From positions 1 through 51,484 of the forward strand of contig JAAVZU010000077.1 of NCBI GenBank assembly GCA_022791815.1: a stretch of DNA of 51,484 bases, written 5' to 3'. The position numbers and the translations under genes are program-made. Positions within the stretch are counted from its first letter, which is position 1. The number at the start of each line of letters is the position of its first letter. This DNA is from Lachnospiraceae bacterium. Lineage in GTDB: Bacteria; Bacillota; Clostridia; Lachnospirales; Lachnospiraceae. The notes beneath the pieces are model-generated. The model searched no databases, was not told the origin of the DNA, and saw only the letters and a list, made by a program, of their open reading frames with translations. Positions 36,462-44,352 of the stretch are shown one piece after another.

Positions 36462-37520
36462 ATGGAAAATAGAGAACAGCAGCCACATAAAAGACGGGTG
36501 CGCTACAAAGGTACACATCCTAGAACCTTTGCAGAGAAGTATAAGGAGCATAATCCAGAAAAATATAAAGACACCATAGAAAAAGTAATTAGTAAAGGAA
36601 GTACACCTGCTGGTATGCATATTTCAATATGTGTAAAGGAAATTTTGGATTTTTTAGAAATTAAGCCAGGACAAACGGGAATTGATGCAACATTAGGGTA
36701 CGGCGGACATACATCCCACATGTTAGAGTGCTTAGAAGGGAAGGGGCATATTCATGGATTAGATGTAGATCCAATTGAAATTGAAAAGACAAAAGCAAGA
36801 CTTGCCAAAGCTGGTTATGGAGAAGATATTTTAACAGTTTGGCAGATAAATTTTGCAGATATTGACAAGGTAGTTGCTAAAGTTGGACAAGTAGATTTTG
36901 TTTTAGCAGATCTTGGGGTATCTTCTATGCAGATTGATAACCCAGAAAGAGGATTTTCATACAAAATAGAAGGACCATTAGACCTTCGGTTGAATCCCCA
37001 AAAAGGTATCCCGGCTGTGGAGCGTCTTATGGAGGTTACAAGGGATGAATTGGAAGGAATGCTGTTAGAAAATGCAGACGAGCCTTATGCAGCAGAGATT
37101 GCCAGAGCTGTTATGAAAGCCCGAAAGAAAAAGCAAAAATTAGAGACAACCACAGATCTTCGTAATCTTATTGAAGAAACATTAATGGAACTTCACTTAG
37201 AAAATCCAAAACAGGAGATTAAAAAATCCTGCCAGCGTACTTTTCAAGCTCTGCGTATTGATGTAAACAGTGAATTTGAAGTATTAGAACAATTTTTAAG
37301 TAAATTGCCAGATGTACTGGCTCCTGGTGGGAAAGTAGCAATTCTTACTTTTCATTCAGGAGAAGACCGAATAGTAAAACAGTTTTTCAAAGAATATAAA
37401 AAAATGGGAATTTACGTAGATGTGGCAAAGGATGTAATTCGTCCATCAGCAGAGGAATGTCTAAGAAACCCTAGAGCAAAATCTACGAAAATGCGCTGGG
37501 CAATAAAAGCAAAAGAATAA
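36462..37520 (+). CDS. RsmH-like 16S rRNA (cytosine-N4)-methyltransferase
   Basis: A 352-residue member of the RsmH/MraW family, which methylates C1402 in the ribosomal P site. It has a 45-residue basic N-terminal extension, then the SAM site GIDATLGYGGHTSHML near residue 75, GLDVDPIEIEKT, ADLGVSSMQIDNPERGFSY near 148, GPLDLRLN near 170, SCQRTFQALRIDVN near 260, and LTFHSGEDRIVKQFF near 300. The family normally sits in the mra/dcw cell-division cluster; here it is outside it, and the extra N-terminus suggests a second copy. GAGAGG precedes the ATG. ybaK follows after 16 bp. Confidence 0.88.
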   Translation: MENREQQPHKRRVRYKGTHPRTFAEKYKEHNPEKYKDTIEKVISKGSTPAGMHISICVKEILDFLEIKPGQTGIDATLGYGGHTSHMLECLEGKGHIHGLDVDPIEIEKTKARLAKAGYGEDILTVWQINFADIDKVVAKVGQVDFVLADLGVSSMQIDNPERGFSYKIEGPLDLRLNPQKGIPAVERLMEVTRDELEGMLLENADEPYAAEIARAVMKARKKKQKLETTTDLRNLIEETLMELHLENPKQEIKKSCQRTFQALRIDVNSEFEVLEQFLSKLPDVLAPGGKVAILTFHSGEDRIVKQFFKEYKKMGIYVDVAKDVIRPSAEECLRNPRAKSTKMRWAIKAKE

Positions 37521-37536
37521 TAGGAGAATGTAGAAT

Positions 37537-38019
37537 ATGGGAAAGGATAGAGAAATTAAAACAAATGCAATGCGTATTCTGGATAAGAAAAAAATTTCCT
37601 ATCAAGTTAACGCTTATATTTGTGAGGAATTTATTGATGGAGTACATATTGCAGATAAATTAGGACAATCTTATGAAAAGAGTTTTAAAACATTGGTAGC
37701 GGTTGGGAAGAGTAAGGAACATTATGTATTTGTTATCCCTGTAGATAAAGAAATAGACTTTAAAAAGGCAGCAAAGGTAGTAGGAGAAAAAAGCATAGAA
37801 TTAGTACCAGTAAAAGAAATTCAAGGCTTGACTGGGTATATTCGTGGTGGATGTACGCCTATTGGTATGAAGAAACTATTTAAAACAATTATACAAGAAA
37901 GTGCGAAAGCACATGAAGAAATTATAATTAGTGGGGGAAAATTAGGATTGCAAATATTGCTGAATCCGAAAGATTTGATAATAGTTACAAATGGAGAGTA
38001 TGGAGATGTTATTGTTTGA
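37537..38019 (+). CDS. ybaK: Cys-tRNA(Pro)/Cys-tRNA(Cys) deacylase
   Basis: A 160-residue YbaK/EbsC-family trans-editing enzyme that hydrolyses Cys from mischarged tRNA-Pro. Visible marks are KTNAMRILDKKKISYQ at the N-terminus, KSFKTLVA with the conserved Lys near residue 50, and YIRGGCTPIGMKK near 105, which carries the loop typical of the family, then the C-terminal LLNPKDLI. GGAGAA precedes the ATG. It is part of a run of genes with rsmH-like and a hydroxyacid dehydrogenase; the spacing (16 and 32 bp) supports one transcript. Confidence 0.93.
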   Translation: MGKDREIKTNAMRILDKKKISYQVNAYICEEFIDGVHIADKLGQSYEKSFKTLVAVGKSKEHYVFVIPVDKEIDFKKAAKVVGEKSIELVPVKEIQGLTGYIRGGCTPIGMKKLFKTIIQESAKAHEEIIISGGKLGLQILLNPKDLIIVTNGEYGDVIV

Positions 38020-38051
38020 TATGACAAAAAGAGCAGAGAGGAGCAAAAGCA

Positions 38052-38996
38052 GTGAAGATTGTATTTTTAGATGCAAAAACTATAGGGGATGATATTGATT
38101 TATCTGGATTTGATCGATTTGGAGAAGTGGTGAAGTATAATTTTTCTACATCCGAAGAAGTACCAGAGAGAGTAGAAAATGCAGATGTGATTATTTTAAA
38201 TAAGGTACAGGTGAATCAGGAGACAATTGGAAATGCAAAGAATCTAAAATTAGTGTGTGTAACAGCAACTGGTACAAATAATTTGGACAAAGAATATTTG
38301 AATAAAAAAGGAATTGTATGGAGAAATGTAGCAGGATATTCTACAGATATGGTAGCACAGCATACATTTGCAATGTTGCTTTTCTTGATGGAAAAATTAT
38401 CCTATTATGATGAATATGTAAAGTCTGGCAAATATATAGGAGATAAGCTTTTTACTCATTTTGCCAATACATTTCACGAACTTTCTGGCAAAACATGGGG
38501 AATTATTGGTCTGGGGGCGATTGGAAGACGGGTGGCAGAGATCGCAACGGCTTTTGGTACACATGTAATTTACTATTCAACTTCAGGTAAAAATCACAAT
38601 ACAGATTATCAGCAGGTGGATTTTAATACACTATTAGAAGAATCTGATATTGTATCTGTTCATGCACCACTCAATGAGAATACCGAGGGACTTATGGATA
38701 AGAAAGCATTTGAAAAAATGAAATCTACATCTATTTTCCTGAATCTTGGAAGAGGGCCTATTGTGGTAGAAAAGGATTTAGCAGAAGCTCTTTCTAACAA
38801 TTTCATTGGAGCAGCAGGATTGGATGTACTTTGTGTAGAGCCTATGGCAGAAAATAATCCATTAAGAAAAATACAGGATAGTAATAAAATATTGATTACT
38901 CCCCATATTGGCTGGGCTGGAGTGGAAACCAGATCACGTTTAATGAAATTTATTGAGAGACAGGTGGAGGAGTTTATTTTTTCTTTAGTGAAATAG
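38052..38996 (+). CDS. D-2-hydroxyacid dehydrogenase
   Basis: A 314-residue NAD-dependent enzyme of the D-lactate/glycerate dehydrogenase family. The NAD-binding motif GLGAIGRRVAE lies near residue 152, the substrate and catalytic Arg is in LNLGRGPIV near 230, the Glu in VLCVEPMAENNPL near 260 and the catalytic His in TPHIGWAG near 282. Early features VCVTATGTNNLD and RNVAGYSTDMVAQHTFAMLL fit the HprA-like (hydroxypyruvate or glycerate) branch. The start is GTG at 38052 with AGAGGAG upstream. The substrate cannot be decided from sequence. Confidence 0.92.
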   Translation: MKIVFLDAKTIGDDIDLSGFDRFGEVVKYNFSTSEEVPERVENADVIILNKVQVNQETIGNAKNLKLVCVTATGTNNLDKEYLNKKGIVWRNVAGYSTDMVAQHTFAMLLFLMEKLSYYDEYVKSGKYIGDKLFTHFANTFHELSGKTWGIIGLGAIGRRVAEIATAFGTHVIYYSTSGKNHNTDYQQVDFNTLLEESDIVSVHAPLNENTEGLMDKKAFEKMKSTSIFLNLGRGPIVVEKDLAEALSNNFIGAAGLDVLCVEPMAENNPLRKIQDSNKILITPHIGWAGVETRSRLMKFIERQVEEFIFSLVK

Positions 38997-38998
38997 AC

Positions 38999-39014
38999 AA
39001 GGTAGTTTACCTTT
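38999..39014 (+). terminator. Short hairpin after the hydroxyacid dehydrogenase
   Basis: AAGGTA (38999-39004) pairs with TACCTT (39008-39013), GTT loop, with a short T-rich tail. Weak candidate. The gene-free stretch 38997-39322 holds this and the structured repeat at 39155-39266. Confidence 0.4.
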
Positions 39015-39154
39015 ATTATGAAACACGTATGAGCATAAACATTTCTAACAAGAATAGTGATATAAAATTTTGTTAATATAATAACAAAGAATTTTAGAAT
39101 AATTAAGAATTTTGTAAGTACTTTTTGACACATATTTGTTATACTATAGTTGTA

Positions 39155-39266
39155 TGGTAACCGATAAACTTACATGTTGCCTTCGGCAGCACCACTATGA
39201 ATGAAAGTTAATTGCTATGTGCTACGCACCCTCGTAATCACTTTCATAGTAAGGTAATCGTTACCA
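39155..39266 (+). repeat. Large nested palindromic repeat, family A copy 1
   Basis: Outer arms TGGTAACCGAT (39155-39165) and ATCGTTACCA (39257-39266) match with one bulge. Inside are the hairpin TGTTGCC/GGCAGCA (39175-39191), GTGC/GCAC (39219-39229), and arms ACTATGAATGAAAGT (39194-39208) against ACTTTCATAGT (39240-39250). The 39164-39208 half is shared with 40294-40339. No coding frame. Confidence 0.7.
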
Positions 39267-39322
39267 GTTAGCTTGTATACAGGGATTTTACAGTATACGA
39301 AGAATAAGAGGAGGATGAAGTT

Positions 39323-40006
39323 ATGAACGCTAAAAAATTATTAACAATGGGGATGCTTGTTATGGCAATGGCATTGTCGGCATGTGGCTCAAAGGAGGAG
39401 AGTAAAAAAGAGGATGTTTCAGAGGGGATGACAACAGTAGCACCAACAGAGGATACTACACCTGTAGAAACAGAGGCACCTACACAAGAGCCAGAAGTCA
39501 CAGAGGCACCTGTTATTGAGGCAACTGCTACTGTAGCACCAAAACAAAATGAAGCAGAGCCAAAAGAAGAAGGAATCACTATTTATTATGGGGATGAAAA
39601 TGCAGAACATATTATTTCTACACAAATTCCAAAACAGAAAGTAACACCTGAACTTTTAGTTGCAGAACTTGCAAAAAAAGATATTTTAACTTCTGATGTG
39701 AAAGTGAATAGTTTGAAAGAAACAAAAAAAGATGGTGCTAAGACTTTAGCGGTAGATTTTGGGGAGAAGTTCCGTGAAATATTATTCTCTCAAGGGAGTG
39801 CGGGAGAATACATTATGATGGGAAGCGTAGTGGATACTTTCCTAAAAGCTTATGGTGCAGAAAGCATGACTATTACTGTGGAAGGTGATATTTTGGAAAG
39901 TGGACATTGTATTTATGATTCTGAAATGAAATTTTATGAACCTTCATCAAAAGACAGTGCGGAAAAAGTTAGTGAAGGTATCGCAAATGCACTTGGGGTA
40001 GAATAA
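39323..40006 (+). CDS. GerMN-domain lipoprotein
   Basis: A 227-residue lipoprotein: the signal peptide ends in LSAC with the lipidated Cys at 21. A Thr/Glu/Pro-rich linker (about 25-85) leads to a GerMN domain (about 88-205) with GITIYYGDEN, VTPELLVAEL, LAVDFGEKF and GEYIMMGSVVDTFLKAYGAESMTI as recognisable parts. GerMN domains occur in spore germination and sporulation proteins and in lipoproteins linked to the wall. Acts at the outer face of the membrane. GAGGAGG precedes the ATG. It converges on a small spore protein gene across a shared terminator. Confidence 0.88.
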   Translation: MNAKKLLTMGMLVMAMALSACGSKEESKKEDVSEGMTTVAPTEDTTPVETEAPTQEPEVTEAPVIEATATVAPKQNEAEPKEEGITIYYGDENAEHIISTQIPKQKVTPELLVAELAKKDILTSDVKVNSLKETKKDGAKTLAVDFGEKFREILFSQGSAGEYIMMGSVVDTFLKAYGAESMTITVEGDILESGHCIYDSEMKFYEPSSKDSAEKVSEGIANALGVE

Positions 40007-40021
40007 TAAACATAAAATGGA

Positions 40022-40053
40022 TTGTACTTGCCCATTTATGGGCGAGTACAATT
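40022..40053. terminator. Bidirectional terminator between GerMN and SASP genes
   Basis: ATTGTACTTGCCC (40022-40034) pairs with GGGCGAGTACAAT (40041-40053), 13 bp with one G-U. T-rich sequence follows on the plus strand; the minus strand side is also T-rich. Confidence 0.92.
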
Positions 40054-40250
40054 CATTTTTTTTTATTTCTACGGGCAAGAATACCACCAATTTTTCCACT
40101 TTCTTTGGAAGAAAGAGAACCCCAGCCATTAGTGATTACCTTATCAAATACTCCGATTTCATTTGCAATTTCGTATTTCATCTGATCCTGTGGTGGCAAT
40201 TTTTTAACATCATCTAAACAAGTAATTTCAATTTCTTTTTCTTTTTTCAT
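40053..40250 (-). CDS. Small acid-soluble spore protein, alpha/beta type
   Basis: A 65-residue DNA-binding protein of dormant spores. The body reads MKYEIANEIGVFDKV near residues 25-39 followed by GWGSLSSKESGKIGGIL, which matches the two conserved helices and the SKESG-x-IGG turn of the clostridial SASP variant (where many bacilli have SRxNGxVGG). The lysine-rich tail RRNKKK ends the protein. Start 40250 is chosen because AAAGGA lies ten bases before it, while the ATG at 40259 is too close. Its presence marks a spore former. Expression is presumably from a sporulation sigma factor; no site was identified. Confidence 0.85.
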   Translation of the reverse strand: MKKEKEIEITCLDDVKKLPPQDQMKYEIANEIGVFDKVITNGWGSLSSKESGKIGGILARRNKKK

Positions 40251-40293
40251 ATAGCACATATCCTTTCAAAATATATTTGTATATAAATAATTC

Positions 40294-40453
40294 ATAAACT
40301 TATATGTTGCTTTCGGCAGCATCATTATAAATGAATAGTCACTAGACTTTTATTATTGTGTGAAAAAACAGTAAAAATATTCTTGAGAAAGTTATGAATT
40401 TATAATAAAATATAATGTAAGCTATTGAGTAACTATTCATGGTTCTGAATAGT
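40294..40453 (+). repeat. Nested palindromic repeat, family A copy 2
   Basis: The first 46 bases match 39164-39208 with about six changes, keeping the hairpin TGTTGCT/GGCAGCA. ATGAATAGT (40331-40339) pairs with ACTATTCAT (40432-40440), and ACTATTC (40432-40438) pairs with GAATAGT (40447-40453), an alternative hairpin. The inner 90 bases differ from copy 1. It lies directly upstream of the methyltransferase gene. Confidence 0.6.
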
Positions 40454-40486
40454 TATGCTATAAACAAAAGGAAAAGAAGGGATTTC

Positions 40487-41278
40487 GTGGAAGCATATAC
40501 AGGTTTCGCAGGTGTTTATGATCTGTTCATGGATAATATTCCCTATAAAGAGTGGGGAGAATATTTGTGTGGATTGCTCAAAGAATATCAGATAACAGAT
40601 GGCATTGTAGTGGATATGGGATGTGGAACAGGGGGAATTACAGAGCAGCTGGCACTAGCTGGATATGACATGATAGGAATTGATAATTCAGAAGAAATGC
40701 TTTCTATTGCCAGAGATAAGAAATTAAATTATAGGGATGAGGACCCCAGAAATCAAATTTTGTATCTCTTACAGGATATGCGGGAGTTGGAGTTATATGG
40801 AACGGCAAAGGCAATTGTTAGTATTTGTGACAGTATGAATTATCTTTTGGAAGAAGAAGATTTACTTACCGTTTTCCGATTAGTAAATAATTATTTAGAT
40901 GCAAAAGGATTATTTATCTTTGACTTAAACACAGAGTATAAATATAAAGAAGTGTTAGGAGATCAAATTATTGCAGAGAATCGGGAAGAGGCCAGTTTTA
41001 TTTGGGAGAATTTTTACTATCCCAAAGAACAGATAAATGAGTATGATTTAACCATATATGTGAAAGAAGAAGGAGATTTATACCACAGATTTTGCGAGAC
41101 CCATTATCAGAAATGTTTTACTCTGGAAACTATAAAGAAATTGTTAGAGAAAGCTGGGATGGAGTTTGTGAATGCGTATGATGCATTTACAAAAGAACCA
41201 CCCCGTAAAGATAGTGAGAGGATTTATATTATAGCAAGAGAAGGACACCAAGAGAAGAAGTTTTATGGTAAAGTATGA
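40487..41278 (+). CDS. SAM-dependent methyltransferase
   Basis: A 264-residue class I methyltransferase. SAM motif I is VVDMGCGTGGITEQLALAG near residue 37, followed by MIGIDNSEEMLSIAR, and motif III/IV LYLLQDMRELEL and SICDSMNYLLEEEDL; the C-terminal part has a FDLNTEYKYKEVLG insertion common in this clostridial group. The substrate is unknown. GTG 40487 with AGAAGGG upstream is preferred; the ATG at 40439 is in frame but lies within the palindromic repeat and has no ribosome binding site. Confidence 0.85.
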   Translation: MEAYTGFAGVYDLFMDNIPYKEWGEYLCGLLKEYQITDGIVVDMGCGTGGITEQLALAGYDMIGIDNSEEMLSIARDKKLNYRDEDPRNQILYLLQDMRELELYGTAKAIVSICDSMNYLLEEEDLLTVFRLVNNYLDAKGLFIFDLNTEYKYKEVLGDQIIAENREEASFIWENFYYPKEQINEYDLTIYVKEEGDLYHRFCETHYQKCFTLETIKKLLEKAGMEFVNAYDAFTKEPPRKDSERIYIIAREGHQEKKFYGKV

Positions 41279-41293
41279 ATGACGTGTCTGGAC

Positions 41294-41399
41294 TGTTATA
41301 ATTTGGAAATTTATCCGATATATAAGAAAAGGTTTCTAGGTAACAATTCAGGTAGATTGGTACATTTATTCATATCTGAACTGTTGTGGGTATAGAAAC
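41294..41399 (+). promoter_or_regulatory. Extended -10 and palindromic leader upstream of hslO
   Basis: TGTTATAAT (41294-41302) is a perfect extended -10 without a clear -35. In the leader GTTTCTA (41332-41338) pairs with TAGAAAC (41393-41399) and AACAATTCAG (41342-41351) with CTGAACTGTT (41376-41385), one mismatch. The stem ends 14 bases before the ATG, so it could affect ribosome access. Confidence 0.5.
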
Positions 41400-41413
41400 G
41401 TTAGGAGGAAGTA

Positions 41414-42295
41414 ATGGCAGATTATATAGTAAGAGGAATGGCAGCTAATAATCAAATCCGTGTGTTTGCCGCAACAACAAAGGAATTGGTAGAACATGCA
41501 AGACAAGCACATAATACCAGTCCGGTTGCCACAGCAGCACTTGGAAGACTGCTTACAGCAGGAGCAATGATGGGAAGTATGTGCAAAGGGGAAAAGGACA
41601 TGCTAACTCTTCAGATTCAGTGCAGCGGACCAATTCAAGGATTAACAGTGACAGCAGATGCAGCAGCTAATGTAAAGGGATATGTATACAATCCTAATGT
41701 TATGCTGCCACCAAGTGACAAAGGAAAGCTAGATGTAGGGAAGGCATTGGATTTAGGTGTGTTGAGTGTAATAAAAGATATGGGTTTAAAAGAACCATAT
41801 ATGGGACAGACACAACTGGTTTCAGGAGAAATTGCAGAGGATTTGACTTATTATTTTGCAACTTCTGAGCAAGTGCCTTCTGCAGTAGCATTGGGAGTCC
41901 TTATGAATAAGGATAATACTGTAAAACAGGCAGGGGGATTTATTATTCAATTAATGCCTTTTGCAGAGGATGGTTTGGCAGAAAAATTGGAAGGAAAACT
42001 GGCAGGAATTACTTCTATTACCGCCCTGTTGGAACAGGATATGACACCAGAAGATATTATTTCCCAAGTGTTGGGGGATTTTGGTGTGGAAATTACAGAT
42101 AGCATTCCTACAAAATTTTATTGTAATTGTTGTAAAAAAAGAGTAGAGAAGGCAATTGTTAGTGTAGGTAGTGCGGAACTTAGGGATATGATTGCAGACA
42201 ATAAACCAATCGAAGTGAACTGTCATTTCTGTAATAAAAAATATACTTTTGATATAGAAGAGTTAAAAGAAATTTTAAGAAAAAGCAAGAAATAG
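41414..42295 (+). CDS. hslO: Hsp33 redox-regulated chaperone
   Basis: A 293-residue holdase switched on by oxidation in the cytoplasm. The N-terminal domain includes TSPVATAALGRLLTAGAMMG (about 34-53) and QCSGPIQGLTVTAD (near 70). The zinc centre is a C-x-C at Cys237/Cys239 (with an extra Cys240) and C-x-x-C at Cys270/Cys273, which form disulphides on stress. AGGAGG is well placed before the ATG. No other stress gene is adjacent. A palindromic leader precedes it. Confidence 0.95.
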   Translation: MADYIVRGMAANNQIRVFAATTKELVEHARQAHNTSPVATAALGRLLTAGAMMGSMCKGEKDMLTLQIQCSGPIQGLTVTADAAANVKGYVYNPNVMLPPSDKGKLDVGKALDLGVLSVIKDMGLKEPYMGQTQLVSGEIAEDLTYYFATSEQVPSAVALGVLMNKDNTVKQAGGFIIQLMPFAEDGLAEKLEGKLAGITSITALLEQDMTPEDIISQVLGDFGVEITDSIPTKFYCNCCKKRVEKAIVSVGSAELRDMIADNKPIEVNCHFCNKKYTFDIEELKEILRKSKK

Positions 42296-42366
42296 TTACA
42301 ATATTTGTTCATTTAGATAATGGCTATGGAGATAGATAGAACAGAGAGAGAAAGGAAGAAGTACGA

Positions 42367-43305
42367 ATGATTTATACAATGACTTTAAGTCCAGCTTTGG
42401 ACTACATTATCACAATTAAAGATTTCTCAAAGGATGCGGTGAACCGTAATGAGAAAGAAGAGGTACATGCTGGGGGAAAAGGGATTAATGTATCCCAAGT
42501 ATTAAAGAATCTGGACATTGAAAATGTAGCATTGGGATTTGTTGCAGGTTTTACAGGAGAAAAGATTGAAGGAGATCTGGCAGAATATGGATGCTTTGTG
42601 GATTTTGTGCATTTGCGTCAGGGGATGAGCCGAATCAATATAAAAATTAAGGGAGATAGCAGTCTTAGTGAAAAAAAGGAAACAGAGATCAATGGAATGG
42701 GACCAATCGTACCAAAAGACAAGCTGGTAACCTTGTTTCGTAAGTTAGAGCAGATTAACACGAATGATATTCTCGTTTTAGGTGGAAGTGCCATGCAAAG
42801 CCTTCCAGATGATATTTATGTTGAAATTATTGAACATCTAAAAGATAAAAATATCCGTGTTGTTGTTGATGCAGAAAAAGGTCTTTTAAGACAGGCGCTG
42901 CCATACAAGCCATTTTTGATTAAACCAAATAAAAGAGAATTGGCAGAAGCCTGTGGAGTGAATATAGAAGATATTAAAACACAAGAAGACGTAATTAAAT
43001 ATGCGAAAGAGTTACAGGACAGTGGTGCAAGAAACGTATTGGTATCTTTATCTGAGGATGGAGCATTGCTTCTTCTTGAAGATGGCACTGTATATGCTAA
43101 GACAGCTCCAGAAGGTACACTGGTAGATGGAGTTGGAGCAGGAAATTCCATGATTGCAGGTTTTCTTGCAGGTTATTTGGAGAAGGAGGATTATCAGAAA
43201 GCATTTGATATGGCATTGGCAGCAGGATGTGCATGTGCATATCGTTCAGGACTTCCAACCAGCAAAGATATATATGAGATGTATGAAGTAGTAAAGGATA
43301 TGTAG
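42367..43305 (+). CDS. PfkB-family sugar-phosphate kinase, 1-phosphofructokinase-like
   Basis: A 312-residue ribokinase-fold enzyme closest by eye to 1-phosphofructokinase or tagatose-6-phosphate kinase: it starts MTLSPALDYIITI, has the PfkB signature 1 HAGGKGINVSQVLKNL (34-49), LKPNKRE-like LIKPNKRELAE (near 185), and the phosphate-loop segment DGVGAGNSMIAGFLAGY (254-270). In this last motif the residue aligned with the catalytic Asp of GAGD is Asn260. No fruR or fructose PTS gene is adjacent. GAAGGA-type site upstream of the ATG. A strong hairpin follows. Confidence 0.88.
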   Translation: MIYTMTLSPALDYIITIKDFSKDAVNRNEKEEVHAGGKGINVSQVLKNLDIENVALGFVAGFTGEKIEGDLAEYGCFVDFVHLRQGMSRINIKIKGDSSLSEKKETEINGMGPIVPKDKLVTLFRKLEQINTNDILVLGGSAMQSLPDDIYVEIIEHLKDKNIRVVVDAEKGLLRQALPYKPFLIKPNKRELAEACGVNIEDIKTQEDVIKYAKELQDSGARNVLVSLSEDGALLLLEDGTVYAKTAPEGTLVDGVGAGNSMIAGFLAGYLEKEDYQKAFDMALAAGCACAYRSGLPTSKDIYEMYEVVKDM

Positions 43306-43328
43306 GAAAGAACTATAAAAAGAAACGA

Positions 43329-43365
43329 AGCTGTTATGTTCTATTAGAATGTAACAGCTAGTTTT
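43329..43365 (+). terminator. Terminator after the PfkB gene
   Basis: AGCTGTTA (43329-43336) pairs exactly with TAACAGCT (43352-43359), with further TTCT/AGAA pairing inside, followed by GTTTTC. Confidence 0.8.
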
Positions 43366-43406
43366 CTATAATGATAACATTATTTGTAGTATACAAGGAG
43401 GAGATT

Positions 43407-44339
43407 ATGCAAGAGTCATTAGACAGATTTTTAAAAGAAATGGGAAAGGTGATGAAAGGAAAAGATGAAATCCTAAAGAAAATCTGGGTTATCTTACTGG
43501 CAAAGGGACATGTACTATTGGAGGATGTTCCAGGTGTGGGAAAGACTACTATGGCAATGGCATTAGCCAAAACTACATCTCTTGATTATAAAAGAACCCA
43601 GTTTACACCAGATGTTCTGCCAAGTGATATCACTGGATTTTCCATGTATCATAAGGAAAAAGAAGAATTTTCTTATATGGAAGGTGCTGTGATGTGTAAT
43701 ATTTATCTGGCAGATGAAGTGAACCGTACATCTCCAAAAACCCAGTCAGCTTTGCTAGAGGTAATGGAGGAAGGAACTGTGACTGTGGATAAGGTAACAA
43801 GGAAAGTACCACAGCCATTTTTTGTTATTGCTACCCAGAATCCCTTTGGTTCTCTTGGAACACAAAAACTTCCAGAATCCCAACTGGATCGTTTTATGGC
43901 AAAATTATCTATAGGGTATCCAGAACGGGAATTTGCCATAGAAATGTTAAAAGAGAATGGAAATCAGGCATTGGAGCAGATTATACCAGCATTTTCTAAA
44001 GGAGAAATATTGGAATTACAGAATTTCGTAAAAGAAGTTTATGTGGATGAAAGTATTTATGGATATATTACAGATTTAACAGAAGCTACAAGAAGTCACG
44101 AAGGAATTGAGGTTGGCATTAGTCCAAGAGGAAGCTTGGCTCTTTTTCATGTAGCAAAAGCTACAGCATTTGTAGAAGGAAGGAATTATGTATTACCAGA
44201 AGATGTGCAGTTTATGATAGAAGATGTTTTTGTACACCGTCTGGTGCAAAGTGGAAGAGGAAGGGCAATGGGAATAGAAACTAGGGAAATAGTACAGGAT
44301 ATTGTTGCAAAAGTGCCTATCCCAAAGCTTTCCAGATAG
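43407..44339 (+). CDS. MoxR-type AAA+ ATPase
   Basis: A 310-residue AAA+ ATPase, chaperone-like, that helps mature partner complexes, often via DUF58 proteins. Walker A is GVGKTTMAMALAK near residue 43; Walker B is YLADEVNRTSPKTQSALLEVMEE near 100; sensor 1 is VIATQNPFGSLGTQKLPESQLDRF near 133; the GISPRGSLAL segment near 240 is sensor 2. ATG 43407 with AGGAGG upstream is chosen over 43371. The downstream DUF58 gene starts 13 bp after, and a transglutaminase-like gene follows, giving the typical MoxR-DUF58-transglutaminase order. Confidence 0.93.
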   Translation: MQESLDRFLKEMGKVMKGKDEILKKIWVILLAKGHVLLEDVPGVGKTTMAMALAKTTSLDYKRTQFTPDVLPSDITGFSMYHKEKEEFSYMEGAVMCNIYLADEVNRTSPKTQSALLEVMEEGTVTVDKVTRKVPQPFFVIATQNPFGSLGTQKLPESQLDRFMAKLSIGYPEREFAIEMLKENGNQALEQIIPAFSKGEILELQNFVKEVYVDESIYGYITDLTEATRSHEGIEVGISPRGSLALFHVAKATAFVEGRNYVLPEDVQFMIEDVFVHRLVQSGRGRAMGIETREIVQDIVAKVPIPKLSR

Positions 44340-44352
44340 ATAGGAGGAGAAA

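Noticed and set aside
39125-39150. TTGACA and TATAGT before the GerMN gene
   Set aside because: Spacing is 14 bases, too short for a standard sigma-A promoter; kept only as a possibility.
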